This document shows positions 29,840 through 39,188 of a stretch of 64,000 nucleotides of DNA, piece by piece (position 1 is the stretch's first letter; each line of letters opens with the position of its first letter). The notes beneath the pieces are model-generated. The model made no database searches. It was not told the origin of the DNA and saw nothing but the letters and a program-made list of their open reading frames with translations. The DNA comes from Halomonas halocynthiae DSM 14573 (lineage in GTDB: Bacteria; Pseudomonadota; Gammaproteobacteria; Pseudomonadales; Halomonadaceae): contig NZ_AUDZ01000014.1 in assembly GCF_000425725.1 (NCBI RefSeq), positions 62,001 through 126,000 of the forward strand. Reading direction: 5' to 3'. The position numbers and the translations under genes were made by a program.

Positions 29840-30688
29840 ATGGCTAAGAAGCCCACACAACAAAAACCGGCTCCCCGTAAACGGGGAGCCACCAGTGCCA
29901 GCAAAGCTCGCAAAGCAAAATCCAGCCCTCGCATCCCCGGCTGGCTATGGTTGCTGGTCGGTCTGATCGGCGGCTTCCTTGCGTCGCAGCACCAACATGG
30001 CAGTGCTCCCTGGCAAGACGACAAACCGATGGCTACCGTCATTCCTCCTGTCGCCGCTCCTGAGACCAGCGACAGTGAGCAAACGCAGCAGGCAGAAGAG
30101 AAACAAACACCAACGTTTGAGTTTTACACTCTGCTACCAGAAACAGAGGTTATTGTGCCTGATGGCGACGTGCTGACATCAACGGCAACACCGCCTCCTC
30201 GCCCCGAAACCAGCCAAGACGATGCGTCAGCTAGCGACGGCGTTTCTGGTAACGACCCCATCGCCCAGATTATCGCGGCCAACAGCACAACCAAACCCGC
30301 GTCAGCCTCCACTCCGGCACCGAAGCCTGAACCTAAACCTGAGCCTGAACCTAAACCTGAGCCCAGGCCTGAGCCGACACCGACGCCAGAGCCCGCCAAA
30401 GAGGTTGCTGAACAAAAGCCACCTCAACAACCGGCAGCTACCAACACTAGCAAACGCTACATGCTGCAAGCTGCCTCATTCAGTAGTCGCGGCGATGCCA
30501 GCAACTTGTCACAGAGCCTTGGCAACTTCGGCCTGCAAACCAAGATTAGCGAAGTCCGCACTGACGACGGTAGCACCTGGTTCCGCGTGCAATCAGGCCC
30601 CTATAACGATCGCCGCGAGATTGATCGTGCTAAAGATCTGATGGCAACCCGGGGCATTACTCCTCTCCTCATCCAGATACAGAATTAA
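29840..30688 (+). CDS. SPOR-domain membrane protein (FtsN-like)
   Basis: 282-aa bitopic inner-membrane protein. A Lys/Arg-rich cytoplasmic start is followed by one transmembrane helix (IPGWLWLLVGLIGGFLAS, about residues 33-51). Next come an acidic linker with a Pro-Glu-Lys repeat (about 155-185, alternating KPEP units) and a C-terminal SPOR domain (about 205-282, starting RYMLQAASFSSRGDASNL) that binds denuded glycan strands at the septum. The argS-SPOR-hslV order is that of Pseudomonas. FtsN identity is likely by architecture but not proven. GGAGGAG inside the argS end serves as Shine-Dalgarno. Confidence 0.9.
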   Translation: MAKKPTQQKPAPRKRGATSASKARKAKSSPRIPGWLWLLVGLIGGFLASQHQHGSAPWQDDKPMATVIPPVAAPETSDSEQTQQAEEKQTPTFEFYTLLPETEVIVPDGDVLTSTATPPPRPETSQDDASASDGVSGNDPIAQIIAANSTTKPASASTPAPKPEPKPEPEPKPEPRPEPTPTPEPAKEVAEQKPPQQPAATNTSKRYMLQAASFSSRGDASNLSQSLGNFGLQTKISEVRTDDGSTWFRVQSGPYNDRREIDRAKDLMATRGITPLLIQIQN

Positions 30689-30707
30689 TCCACAGGTAAC
30701 AAGCAAC

Positions 30708-30732
30708 GCCGAGGCACTGCCTCGGCTTTTTT
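30708..30732 (+). terminator. Terminator of the argS-SPOR unit
   Basis: An 8-bp GCCGAGGC/GCCTCGGC stem, loop ACT, followed directly by T6, 20 nt past the SPOR-gene stop. A textbook intrinsic terminator that isolates the hslVU promoter. Confidence 0.93.
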
Positions 30733-30783
30733 CACTGCTGCTAGCGACTTAGCTTGCACCTCGTTCATCCTTCTTTATTTCGG

Positions 30784-30810
30784 TTGAATTTCCCAAGCGT
30801 CGCCCACACT
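30784..30810 (+). promoter_or_regulatory. Candidate sigma-32 heat-shock promoter for hslVU
   Basis: TTGAAT (30784-30789; consensus CTTGAAA) and CCCACACT (30803-30810; consensus CCCCATNT) with a 13-nt spacer, about 85 nt before hslV. hslVU is a classic heat-shock operon, which supports the reading. No better sigma-70 pair is seen in this 206-nt gap. Confidence 0.5.
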
Positions 30811-30894
30811 TACTCAGCAATACCTAGTGTGGTATCAGATCGTTACGATGCCAAAAGTCACCGGAAGCTAAATCTTCCATAAGGAGCACCCCCC

Positions 30895-31413
30895 ATGACC
30901 ACGATTGTCTCCGTGCGTCGCGGCGATCAGGTGGCACTCGCCGGCGACGGCCAGGTGTCGCTTGGCAATACCGTCATGAAAGGTAACGCCAGCAAAGTCC
31001 GGCGCCTGTATCGCAACCAGGTACTCGCTGGCTTTGCCGGTGGCACCGCCGATGCCTTTACCCTGTTTGAACGCTTTGAAGCACAGTTGGAAAAATACCA
31101 GGGCAACCTGACCAAGGCCGCCGTAGAGCTGGCCAAAGAGTGGCGCACTGACCGCGCGCTGCGCCGTCTTGAGGCGTTACTCGCGGTAGCCGATAAAAAT
31201 GCGTCACTCATCATCACCGGCAACGGCGATGTAGTCGAACCAGAACGCGGTATCATTGCTATCGGCTCCGGTGGCAACTTTGCTCTCTCTGCCGCTCGGG
31301 CATTACTTGAAAACACCGATCTATCAGCCCGAGAAATCACCGAGAAGTCACTGGAAATCGCCGGTGATATTTGCGTATTCACCAATCATAACGTCACGCT
31401 GGAAGAGCTATAA
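30895..31413 (+). CDS. hslV: ATP-dependent protease HslVU, peptidase subunit
   Basis: Proteasome-like threonine peptidase forming a double hexamer capped by HslU. In the 172-aa product, removal of Met1 exposes catalytic Thr2 ([20 protein letters not shown]). [19 protein letters not shown] and [14 protein letters not shown] are family blocks. AAGGAG precedes the ATG. It is 2 nt upstream of hslU. Confidence 0.98.
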   Translation: MTTIVSVRRGDQVALAGDGQVSLGNTVMKGNASKVRRLYRNQVLAGFAGGTADAFTLFERFEAQLEKYQGNLTKAAVELAKEWRTDRALRRLEALLAVADKNASLIITGNGDVVEPERGIIAIGSGGNFALSAARALLENTDLSAREITEKSLEIAGDICVFTNHNVTLEEL

Positions 31414-31415
31414 CC

Positions 31416-32735
31416 ATGACCCAGATGACCCCTCGCGAAATTGTCCATGCGCTGGACCAACACATCATCGGCCAGCAAGACGCCAAGCGCGCTGTTGCCA
31501 TCGCGCTGCGTAACCGCTGGCGGCGCATGCAGCTTGACGGTGAACTACGCCAAGAAGTCACGCCCAAGAACATTTTGATGATCGGGCCAACCGGGGTAGG
31601 TAAAACCGAAATTGCCCGCCGCCTGGCTAAACTAGCCCGAGCGCCCTTTATCAAAATAGAGGCCACTAAGTTCACCGAAGTGGGCTATGTTGGCCGTGAT
31701 GTAGAGTCAATTATTCGCGACCTGATCGAAGTCGCCATCAAACTGGTTCGCGAACATTCCAAAGATGAAGTCCGCCACCGCGCCGAAGATGCAGCGGAAG
31801 ATCGCGTACTCGATGCCCTGCTGCCACCACCCCGCGGCCAAGAAGATCAGCCGCGTACCGAAAACGCTACCCGCCAGTCATTTCGTAAAAAGCTGCGTGA
31901 AGGCCAGCTTGATGACAAAGAAATTGACGTTCAGGTAACGCCCCAATCTCAGGGCGTAGACTTCATGACCCCACCGGGCATGGAGGATATGACCAACCAG
32001 CTGCAAAACCTGTTTTCCAATATGGGGAAAGGCAAGACCGAAACCCGCCGAGTCACCGTCAAAGAAGCGCTGACTCTGCTGGTCGACGAAGAAGCCGGCA
32101 AACTGGTTTGCGAAGATGACATCAAGCAACGCGCTATCAACTCCGTTGAACAAAGCGGCATCGTCTTTCTTGACGAAATCGACAAAGTCGCCAAAGGCAA
32201 CGGACAATCGGGTGGTGAAGTGTCCCGCGAAGGCGTTCAACGTGATCTGTTGCCACTGATTGAGGGCTCCACGGTGTCGACCAAATACGGCATGGTCAAA
32301 ACCGACCATATCCTATTTATCGCATCAGGCGCTTTCCACTTGGCGCGTCCGTCAGACCTGATCCCTGAGCTACAGGGCCGCTTGCCTATCCGAGTTGAAC
32401 TCAACGCCCTGTCGCCAGACGACTTCAAGCGTATCCTTACCGAACCATCTGCTGCGCTAACACGCCAATACGAAGCGTTGCTGGCTACCGATGGGCTGGA
32501 CGTCAACTTCACTGAGGATGGCATTGAGCGTATTGCCCAGATTGCCTGGCAGGTTAACGAAGGCACCGAAAATATCGGCGCACGTCGTCTGCACACGGTA
32601 ATGGAGCGCCTGCTTGAACAAGCGTCTTATCAAGGCAGCGACATTGGCTCACCGCTCATTATTGACGCCAATTATGTAGACTCACAGCTCGGCGAGTTGG
32701 CCATGGACGAAGACCTTTCTCGCTATATTCTCTGA
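31416..32735 (+). CDS. hslU: ATP-dependent protease HslVU, ATPase subunit
   Basis: AAA+ unfoldase that feeds substrates to HslV. The 439-aa protein has Walker [16 protein letters not shown] (near residue 60), the GYVGRD pore motif, an intermediate I-domain (about residues 110-240), Walker [11 protein letters not shown], the C-terminal sensor region [14 protein letters not shown], and the C-terminal DLSRYIL tail that docks into and activates HslV. All key elements are intact. Confidence 0.98.
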   Translation: MTQMTPREIVHALDQHIIGQQDAKRAVAIALRNRWRRMQLDGELRQEVTPKNILMIGPTGVGKTEIARRLAKLARAPFIKIEATKFTEVGYVGRDVESIIRDLIEVAIKLVREHSKDEVRHRAEDAAEDRVLDALLPPPRGQEDQPRTENATRQSFRKKLREGQLDDKEIDVQVTPQSQGVDFMTPPGMEDMTNQLQNLFSNMGKGKTETRRVTVKEALTLLVDEEAGKLVCEDDIKQRAINSVEQSGIVFLDEIDKVAKGNGQSGGEVSREGVQRDLLPLIEGSTVSTKYGMVKTDHILFIASGAFHLARPSDLIPELQGRLPIRVELNALSPDDFKRILTEPSAALTRQYEALLATDGLDVNFTEDGIERIAQIAWQVNEGTENIGARRLHTVMERLLEQASYQGSDIGSPLIIDANYVDSQLGELAMDEDLSRYIL

Positions 32736-32759
32736 CACTAGCGCCAAGCGAGGTACTCC

Positions 32760-33143
32760 ATGCCTGCCCCGATTCCTACCCAGGTGCACTACCACAGAAA
32801 AGCACGTGAGCTGGAGATCGGTTATGCCGGTGGCGAAAGCCACCGGCTATCGATCGAGTATCTCAGGGTCTACTCGCCTTCTGCCGAAGTACGCGGACAT
32901 GGCAAAGACCAGGCTGTACTGCAGGTTGGCAAAAAAGATGTGGGTCTGGCCAACATCACCCAAACCGGCAACTACGCCCTCAAGCTGCATTTCGACGATG
33001 GTCACGATAGCGGTCTATATAGCTGGGAGTATCTGTACGACCTGATACAACACCGCGAAGCGTACTGGGCTGACTATCTCCGGCGTTTGGAAAACGCGGG
33101 AGCTCGACGAGACACGCTCGGCATTGAGCTCAAGCAACTCTAA
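32760..33143 (+). CDS. DUF971 (GBBH-like N-terminal domain) protein
   Basis: 127-aa protein with the fold found at the N terminus of gamma-butyrobetaine hydroxylases ([23 protein letters not shown] ... [19 protein letters not shown]). A free-standing copy next to hslU is common in Pseudomonas and relatives. Its role is unknown; related domains bind zinc or take part in Fe-S cluster metabolism in other contexts. It is 24 nt after hslU and probably on the same transcript. Confidence 0.9.
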   Translation: MPAPIPTQVHYHRKARELEIGYAGGESHRLSIEYLRVYSPSAEVRGHGKDQAVLQVGKKDVGLANITQTGNYALKLHFDDGHDSGLYSWEYLYDLIQHREAYWADYLRRLENAGARRDTLGIELKQL

Positions 33144-33195
33144 GCCACATTACGCAAGTTTTCACACCATCCCCGAAAGCATCCAGTCTATCGTC

Positions 33196-33241
33196 AAGAC
33201 AAGGGCCTCAGTTGGGCGCTACAATAGCGCCCAACTGAGGC
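33196..33241 (+). promoter_or_regulatory. Perfect 16-bp palindrome overlapping a putative ubiE promoter
   Basis: Arms 33205-33220 and 33226-33241 are exact reverse complements around the 5-nt centre ACAAT. The last base of the left arm plus the centre reads TACAAT (33220-33225), a 5/6 match to a -10 box. AAGACA (33196-33201, 4/6 to TTGACA) lies 18 nt upstream. The arrangement looks like a promoter under an operator. Readthrough RNA from hslVU would instead fold it into a strong hairpin, but the T5 run begins only at 33251, so a normal terminator is unlikely. Confidence 0.55.
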
Positions 33242-33282
33242 TAGCGTGCCTTTTTCACAGTAGCGACCCCGGAGCCTATCGC

Positions 33283-34038
33283 ATGAGCCAGAAGGATCAG
33301 CGCACCACTCACTTTGGCTATCAGCAGGTTGACGTCGATGAGAAAGCTTCTCGCGTAGCCCACGTTTTCGATTCCGTGGCCTCACGCTATGACGTAATGA
33401 ATGACCTCATGTCGTTTGGTATCCACCGCCTGTGGAAGCGTCTAACTATTGAGCGAGCTGGCGTTCGCCCTGGCCATAGCGTATTAGACATCGCCGGAGG
33501 CACTGGTGATCTAACACTAAAATTTTCACGGCTAGTCGGCCCCCGTGGCCGAGTCGTATTGGCCGATATCAACGACTCGATGCTCAACGTGGGGCGCGAC
33601 AAGCTGATCGACCAAGGCGTTAGCGGTAACGTGGAGTACGTGCAGGCCAATGCCGAAACACTGCCCTTTCCCGACAACACCTTCGACTGCATTACCATCG
33701 CCTTCGGGCTGCGTAACGTCACCGACAAAGACGCTGCACTTCGCTCCATGACACGCGTGCTTAAGCCTGGCGGACGCGTGTTGGTGCTGGAGTTCTCCAA
33801 GCCGAGCAATCCCTTGTTGTCCAAGGCCTACGACGATTACTCCTTCCATCTACTTCCACGTATGGGCCAAATGGTGGCCGGCGATGCCGATAGCTACCGC
33901 TATCTGGCTGAGTCGATCCGCATGCACCCGGATCAGAAAACGCTCAAAGAGATGATGGAAAACGCCGGCCTTGAGCGTGTGGAATACACCAACCTCACTG
34001 GGGGCATTGTTGCCCTGCATCGCGGCATCAAGCTGTGA
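33283..34038 (+). CDS. ubiE: Ubiquinone/menaquinone C-methyltransferase UbiE
   Basis: SAM-dependent methyltransferase of the ubiquinone ring (and of demethylmenaquinone where present). The 251-aa product has [20 protein letters not shown], the SAM-binding [14 protein letters not shown] and [20 protein letters not shown], all family blocks. The frame is open back to 33124 across the palindrome, but ATG 33283, with GGAG 8 nt before it, gives the family N terminus [13 protein letters not shown]. ubiJ follows after 7 nt. Confidence 0.97.
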   Translation: MSQKDQRTTHFGYQQVDVDEKASRVAHVFDSVASRYDVMNDLMSFGIHRLWKRLTIERAGVRPGHSVLDIAGGTGDLTLKFSRLVGPRGRVVLADINDSMLNVGRDKLIDQGVSGNVEYVQANAETLPFPDNTFDCITIAFGLRNVTDKDAALRSMTRVLKPGGRVLVLEFSKPSNPLLSKAYDDYSFHLLPRMGQMVAGDADSYRYLAESIRMHPDQKTLKEMMENAGLERVEYTNLTGGIVALHRGIKL

Positions 34039-34045
34039 GGTCATG

Positions 34046-34729
34046 ATGGCATTAACACCGACTCTGCTGCTGGCTGGCATTGAAAAAACCATCAACGCGT
34101 TGCTCGCGCGCGACCCCGCGGCACCGCAGCGTCTTCGACAGCTGTCAGGCAAAAGCCTTCTGCTACGCATGACGTCGCCTAATCTTGTGCTGGCTGTCCA
34201 CTTTCATGCCCAAGGGCTGGATTTGCTGCGTGAACCAGACACCACCGAAGGCGCCCATGACGCCGTCGTCGAACTGGATTCTGATACGCTATCAGCACTG
34301 ATCGGCGGTGCCAGCGTCGAACAACTGATGTTTCAGGGAAAGCTATCGGTACGCGGCCACACCCAGCTGCTGGAGTCAGCCCGTAACCTGCTGCTGGATT
34401 TAGACCTAGACTGGGAAAGTGAGCTGGCGCGCTGGTTTGGCGAACAACCTGCTCACACACTGGCTGAAGGGCTGCGCAGCCTTGGAAACTGGGGCGTGCG
34501 CACCCAGCGCGAACTGCGAGCCGATGTTGCCGAATACGTATTTGAAGAAGCCCGCCTTTTGCCTAGCCGTTATCAGCTTGAGGTTCTGCGCGACCACCTG
34601 ACTGAAATAGAAGTCACTACTGACCGTATTGCCGCCCGACTGATGCGCCTTCAGCAGCGGCTCGAAGCGATACCTTCAGACAATACAGCCGTGCCACGTT
34701 CTGCGGTCACGACGGAGACATCAGCATGA
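34046..34729 (+). CDS. ubiJ: Ubiquinone biosynthesis accessory factor UbiJ
   Basis: SCP2-domain protein that binds ubiquinone intermediates and organises the soluble Ubi complex with UbiK. In the 227-aa product the lipid-binding SCP2 domain covers about residues 15-115 ([15 protein letters not shown] ... [15 protein letters not shown]). The C terminus is a helical, coiled-coil-like segment. ATG 34046 is preferred over ATG 34043 because GAGG, shared with the ubiE stop, is then 5 nt away. It overlaps ubiB by 4 nt. Confidence 0.93.
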   Translation: MALTPTLLLAGIEKTINALLARDPAAPQRLRQLSGKSLLLRMTSPNLVLAVHFHAQGLDLLREPDTTEGAHDAVVELDSDTLSALIGGASVEQLMFQGKLSVRGHTQLLESARNLLLDLDLDWESELARWFGEQPAHTLAEGLRSLGNWGVRTQRELRADVAEYVFEEARLLPSRYQLEVLRDHLTEIEVTTDRIAARLMRLQQRLEAIPSDNTAVPRSAVTTETSA

Positions 34730-36351
34730 TAGTCAGGCTACTGCGCATTCTCTGGGTAGTCAGCCGTTACCGCCTGGACACCTTGATCCCGCTACACCGC
34801 CTGCCTTGGTGGTTACGCGGACTATTATCCCTCGCACCCTGGCGGCTGATGCCCATTGGCCCCCGGCCTCGCAGCGAGCGCCTGCGCCTGGCACTAGAAA
34901 CCCTCGGCCCTATCCACGTTAAATTCGGCCAAATGTTGTCAACTCGGCGCGACCTGTTGCCCGAAGACATTGCTGATGAGCTGAAGCGGCTACAAGACCA
35001 AGTCCCCCCCTTTCCGGGCCGCGACGCCAGAGTACTGGTTGAGCGCGAACTGCAAATGAGTATTGATGAAGCATTCGCCCAGTTCGATACTGAGGCGTTG
35101 GCGTCGGCATCCGTGGCTCAAGTGCATGGGGCACGCCTACATAGCGGCGAAGATGTGGTGGTCAAAATCATTCGACCCGGCATCAATAAGATCATGCGCC
35201 AGGACATGGCCCTGCTTTATCAACTGGCACGCCTGCTTGAACGCATTCCCGATGTCAGACGGCTGCACCCAGTAGCTGTGGTGCGTGATTACGAATCAAC
35301 GCTGTTTGACGAGCTGGATTTGACGAAAGAGGCCGCCAACACCTCTCAACTCAAGCGCAACTTCACGAACTCTCCGTTGTTACACGTACCCAGCATTCAC
35401 TGGCCACTGACTCGGCACGGTGTCATGGTTCAGGAGCGTATCTATGGCGTACCTGTGGCCGACATTCCCGCCTTAGAGGCACAAGGGACCGACCTGAAGA
35501 AGCTGGCCGAGCGCGGTGTGGAAATATTCTTTACCCAAGTGTTTCGCGATAATTTCTTCCATGCCGATATGCACCCTGGCAACATTTTCGTTTCCCGCGA
35601 CAATACTGACAACCCGCAATATATCGCCATCGACTGTGGCATCGTTGGCAGCCTGACCCGAGAAGATCAGGATTACCTGGCGCGTAACCTACTAGCATTC
35701 TTTCGCCAAGATTATTATGAAGTCGCTGTGCTGCATATCGAATCCGGCTGGGTGGGAGAAGACACTCGCGCCAACGAGTTTGCCGCCGCTGTGCGCGCAG
35801 TTTGTGAACCCATTCTCGAGAAGCCGCTTAAAGATATTTCGTTTGGTCAGGTACTGCTGGGGCTGTTTCAGACAGCACGACGCTTTAATATGGAAGTACA
35901 GCCACAGCTGGTGCTGCTGCAAAAAACGTTGCTCAATATCGAAGGTTTGGGGCGACAGTTATACCCTGACTTAGACCTCTGGAGCACCGCACGGCCCTAT
36001 CTTGAGCGCTGGATGAAAGAGCGCGCTGGCGTACATAGCCTATGGGAGTCACTCAAACGTCATGCACCTGAGCTTTCTCACCAGCTGCCAGAGCTGCCTG
36101 TCATGGCACACCAGGCCCTAATGCGGACCGAGCAGAATCAGCTTCAACAACGCCGCCAAGCAGAGTCGATTCAGCGCATCGACCGCCAACTGACTCAGCG
36201 TGGCCAGCAAAGCAACCGGCGCCAACGCCTGGGGATACTCATCGTCGCCCTGGCCTTAGCTTGGCAGCCGTTCAGTGAGTGGGCAGCGGACCAACCCTGG
36301 ACGATACTCAGCGCTCTGGCGGCTGGCGCTCTGTTACTGGTCTGGAACTGA
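34726..36351 (+). CDS. ubiB: Ubiquinone biosynthesis kinase-like protein UbiB
   Basis: ABC1/ADCK-family atypical kinase/ATPase needed for ubiquinone synthesis, probably extracting lipid intermediates from the membrane. The 541-aa protein has the KxGQ motif ([16 protein letters not shown], near residue 65), the Ala-rich loop [10 protein letters not shown], the catalytic [11 protein letters not shown] and CGIVGSL. Two C-terminal hydrophobic helices (about residues 500-540) anchor it. Coupled to ubiJ by a 4-nt overlap. Confidence 0.97.
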   Translation: MIVRLLRILWVVSRYRLDTLIPLHRLPWWLRGLLSLAPWRLMPIGPRPRSERLRLALETLGPIHVKFGQMLSTRRDLLPEDIADELKRLQDQVPPFPGRDARVLVERELQMSIDEAFAQFDTEALASASVAQVHGARLHSGEDVVVKIIRPGINKIMRQDMALLYQLARLLERIPDVRRLHPVAVVRDYESTLFDELDLTKEAANTSQLKRNFTNSPLLHVPSIHWPLTRHGVMVQERIYGVPVADIPALEAQGTDLKKLAERGVEIFFTQVFRDNFFHADMHPGNIFVSRDNTDNPQYIAIDCGIVGSLTREDQDYLARNLLAFFRQDYYEVAVLHIESGWVGEDTRANEFAAAVRAVCEPILEKPLKDISFGQVLLGLFQTARRFNMEVQPQLVLLQKTLLNIEGLGRQLYPDLDLWSTARPYLERWMKERAGVHSLWESLKRHAPELSHQLPELPVMAHQALMRTEQNQLQQRRQAESIQRIDRQLTQRGQQSNRRQRLGILIVALALAWQPFSEWAADQPWTILSALAAGALLLVWN

Positions 36352-36412
36352 CGGCAGACGCCAAACTAAATACACGCTGCCAAACAATGCCATTGAAAGG
36401 AAACGGTCATTC

Positions 36413-36745
36413 ATGAGCGATATACTCGGCAAACTTGACGAGGTACTTCAGCAACGCCGACAAGCAGCGGCGACAGACTCTTACGTGGCCAGCCTGCACC
36501 ACAAAGGACTCAACAAAATCCTTGAGAAAGTCGGTGAAGAAACCACGGAAACACTGCTTGCTGCCAAGGATGCTGAACACGGCGATGACGCGAGTCGACA
36601 TGCTTTGATCGCAGAAACCGCTGACCTGTGGTTCCATAGTCTAGTAATGCTCTCGCACCTAGGCCTGAGCCATGAGCAAGTACTCGAAGAACTGGCCCGG
36701 CGCTTCGGCATCTCAGGGCACGACGAAAAAGCCGCAAGGCAGTAA
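36413..36745 (+). CDS. hisE: Phosphoribosyl-ATP diphosphatase
   Basis: Second step of histidine synthesis (PR-ATP to PR-AMP). The 110-aa all-helical MazG-like protein has the acidic metal-binding motif [17 protein letters not shown] and [13 protein letters not shown]. The frame is open into ubiB, but ATG 36413, preceded by AAAGGAAA, gives the family start [12 protein letters not shown]. In Pseudomonas hisI stands between ubiB and hisE; here it is absent and hisE is a stand-alone gene next to tatA. Confidence 0.95.
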   Translation: MSDILGKLDEVLQQRRQAAATDSYVASLHHKGLNKILEKVGEETTETLLAAKDAEHGDDASRHALIAETADLWFHSLVMLSHLGLSHEQVLEELARRFGISGHDEKAARQ

Positions 36746-36786
36746 ACGAAAAGGTCCACCACGGACCCCAAATTGAGGACGACTTC

Positions 36787-37044
36787 ATGTTAGGTGGTAT
36801 CAGTATCTGGCAACTGCTCATCGTACTCGGCATCATCATCCTGATTTTCGGCACCAAGAAATTACGCAATGTTGGTGGCGACTTGGGCGATGCCGTCAAA
36901 GGCTTCAAGAAAGCCGTCAACGACGAAGAAAAAAAGGATGATACGGCTGATAAACCACACGCTCGCGTTTCACAAGAAGAAAGCGGCAACACTTATGATG
37001 TGAACGCTGAGCAACAGTCCGAAAAACAGGAAGAGCGAAAATAA
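36787..37044 (+). CDS. tatA: Sec-independent translocase protein TatA
   Basis: Pore-forming component of the twin-arginine export system for folded proteins. The 85-aa product has an N-terminal membrane helix ([18 protein letters not shown]), the [21 protein letters not shown] hinge and amphipathic helix, and a charged, disordered tail. TTGAGGAC precedes the ATG. tatB follows after 6 nt. Confidence 0.97.
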   Translation: MLGGISIWQLLIVLGIIILIFGTKKLRNVGGDLGDAVKGFKKAVNDEEKKDDTADKPHARVSQEESGNTYDVNAEQQSEKQEERK

Positions 37045-37050
37045 GCAGCC

Positions 37051-37515
37051 ATGTTTGATATCGGCTTTCTTGAACTCTTGCTCATCGGCGTGGTGGGTTT
37101 GTTGGTGCTGGGCCCGGAACGGCTTCCTATGGCAGCGCGCACCGTCGGCATGTGGGTCGGCCGTATCAAGCGCAGCGTTTCGGGCATACAGCGCGAAATC
37201 AATGAACAGCTGCGGACTGAAGAAGTGCGTCAGAAGATCAACGAGCACAAAAAGTCGTTCGACGAGAACGTCGAACGTGTGAATCGTGAGGTTGAAGGCG
37301 TTGCTGACAACGATCGCCCCTCTACGCCTGCCGACAACGGGCCTGATACGCCGGCAAGTGAGGCCAAGACGCCTGAACAGCGCCTTGATGACGCCCTGAA
37401 CAAGGCGCGCCAGCCCGCCAGCAGTGCCGACGCGCCCTCCAAAACCGACGACCCAGTAAAAAACCGGGTGTATGTCGCCAACGCCCCCGCTGACAAGGAT
37501 ACCGACTCACAATGA
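37051..37515 (+). CDS. tatB: Sec-independent translocase protein TatB
   Basis: Receptor-complex partner of TatC. In the 154-aa product the membrane helix FLELLLIGVVGLLVLGPERLP carries the TatB-typical Glu and GPERLP hinge. An amphipathic helix and a long acidic Pro/Ala/Asp-rich tail follow (residues 90-154). It overlaps tatC by 4 nt. Confidence 0.96.
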   Translation: MFDIGFLELLLIGVVGLLVLGPERLPMAARTVGMWVGRIKRSVSGIQREINEQLRTEEVRQKINEHKKSFDENVERVNREVEGVADNDRPSTPADNGPDTPASEAKTPEQRLDDALNKARQPASSADAPSKTDDPVKNRVYVANAPADKDTDSQ

Positions 37516-38285
37516 GCCAGTCTGAGCAGACAGGGGGAGGGCACGCGCCTCTGATCGATCACTTGATTGAGCTTCGCACACGGCTGTTGCGTACCGTCGT
37601 GGTGATATTGGTGGTTTTTCTGGGGCTTTACAGTTTTTCCAACGAAATCTATCGATTTGTTGCTGACCCGCTGATGGCCTTGCTGCCTGCCGGCTCTCAG
37701 ATGATTGCCACCGAGGTCGCCTCACCGTTCCTGGCCCCTTTTAAGCTAACATTAGTGGTCGCCGTATTTGTCGCTGTGCCGTACGTGCTCTATCAAGCGT
37801 GGGCCTTCATCGCCCCGGGCCTATACGACAATGAAAAAGCCTTGGCTTTGCCGCTGCTGGCTTCCAGCATTGCGCTATTTTATGCCGGTGCAGCCTTCGC
37901 ATATTACGCCGTGTTTCCGCTGCTGTTTTCCTTCTTTACCAGCACCGGTCCTGCCGAAATCGCGATAATGACGGATATCAGCCAGTACCTGAATTTTGTG
38001 CTAAAGATATTTTTGGCCTTTGGCATCGCCTTTCAGATACCGATAGCCACTTTCCTGCTGATTTACAGCGGCGCTACCAGCGTCGATAGTCTGTCACGCA
38101 AACGCCCTTATGTTCTGCTGGGCTGCTTTGTTATCGGTATGCTGCTGACGCCACCAGACGTAATCTCACAGAGCTTGCTAGCCGGCCCTATGTATCTGCT
38201 TTACGAGGTGGGCTTGCTGTTCGGGCGCCTAGTACGTCGCAAACAACAAGACACAGACAATACCCGTCAGGATCGCCACGACTAA
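37512..38285 (+). CDS. tatC: Sec-independent translocase protein TatC
   Basis: Six-helix inner-membrane receptor for twin-arginine signal peptides. The 257-aa protein has the N-terminal LIDHLIELRTRLLRT motif that contacts the RR signal, the first periplasmic loop with VASPFLAPFKL, and FGIAFQIPIATFLL. The C terminus is charged and cytoplasmic. Last gene of tatABC, followed by a strong terminator. Confidence 0.98.
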   Translation: MSQSEQTGGGHAPLIDHLIELRTRLLRTVVVILVVFLGLYSFSNEIYRFVADPLMALLPAGSQMIATEVASPFLAPFKLTLVVAVFVAVPYVLYQAWAFIAPGLYDNEKALALPLLASSIALFYAGAAFAYYAVFPLLFSFFTSTGPAEIAIMTDISQYLNFVLKIFLAFGIAFQIPIATFLLIYSGATSVDSLSRKRPYVLLGCFVIGMLLTPPDVISQSLLAGPMYLLYEVGLLFGRLVRRKQQDTDNTRQDRHD

Positions 38286-38305
38286 AACCCTTCTCATGAA
38301 CACAA

Positions 38306-38347
38306 CGCAATAAAAAACCACCTCGTAGACGGTGGTTTTTTATTGCG
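38306..38347. terminator. Bidirectional terminator between tatC and elbB
   Basis: A perfect 17-bp inverted repeat (38306-38322 and 38331-38347) with an 8-nt loop. The arms hold an A6 run on the left and a T6 run on the right, so the structure works on both strands. It lies between the convergent stops of tatC and elbB. Confidence 0.93.
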
Positions 38348-38407
38348 AAAATAATGAAGAAAAGCCGCTGCTTACACTGTTTCGCTAACGGATACAGCGT
38401 AACGCGT

Positions 38408-39082
38408 TCAGTCTGATGACTTCAGCTCCATCAACTCATTAACCCGATCAACCAATTTGAAAATACCTTTGGCGGCATCACTGATACGCTGAGCCTCCAT
38501 ATAGGCGGGCGTGGTCACAACCAGGTTCGAGAAGTCCACAACGATATCGTCTACCGCACAGCCACGATGCAGGCCGCCCATCGCGCTAATCGCACCTGAC
38601 ACACTCGGATCACTGCCAATCGTCACCGCAATACCCTGACCTAACACACGTGGCACCATAACCGGCGCAATACACATCAAGCCAATCGGCTTACCCACGG
38701 CGTGAAACCCGCTGAGCTTTTCGCGCACGCCATCCTGAATCACCATATCTGCGCCAGCTTCAGCGAAGTTGCTCAGGTTTTTGGCCACACCAAAGCCACC
38801 AGGCACAATTACTGCATCGTAATCATCAACTGACAACTCATCGAGGGCTGATATCTCACCACGCGCTAAACGTGCGGCCTCGACCAGCACATTGCGCGTT
38901 TCACCTTGAGCCACCTCACCGCTGCGATGATTAACAACATGATGCTGTTCAATATCTGGCGCAAAACAATCGTAGCTAATACCCAATTGATCAAGGCGCA
39001 ATAGCGTCAACGTCGTTTCATAAATTTCAGAACCATCCTGGACACCACATCCGGCAAGAATCACCGCAACCTGTTTGTTCAC
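38408..39082 (-). CDS. elbB: Isoprenoid biosynthesis glyoxalase ElbB (DJ-1/PfpI family)
   Basis: Class I glutamine-amidotransferase-like protein of the DJ-1 superfamily. E. coli ElbB has glyoxalase activity and was linked to isoprenoid yield. The 224-aa product has VAVILAGCGVQDGSEIYE at the start and the nucleophile elbow GLMCIAPVMVPRVL (Cys near residue 130). The frame is open to 39112, but GTG 39082 with AAGGAG 7 nt upstream matches the family start VNKQVAVILAG. Probably a single-gene transcript. Confidence 0.93.
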   Translation of the reverse strand: MNKQVAVILAGCGVQDGSEIYETTLTLLRLDQLGISYDCFAPDIEQHHVVNHRSGEVAQGETRNVLVEAARLARGEISALDELSVDDYDAVIVPGGFGVAKNLSNFAEAGADMVIQDGVREKLSGFHAVGKPIGLMCIAPVMVPRVLGQGIAVTIGSDPSVSGAISAMGGLHRGCAVDDIVVDFSNLVVTTPAYMEAQRISDAAKGIFKLVDRVNELMELKSSD

Positions 39083-39188
39083 TGTTTTTCTCCTTGCTGG
39101 TCCGCAACGCATTTCGCTGCGGCGTCAAAAAATAGTCAGCCCGTTACTTTAGAGCGTCAACGCCTGAGCGACAACAGCACACCGATGA

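Noticed and set aside
30310-30380. Repeated Pro-Glu-Lys-encoding DNA
   Set aside because: In-frame low-complexity linker of the SPOR protein, normal for FtsN-like proteins.
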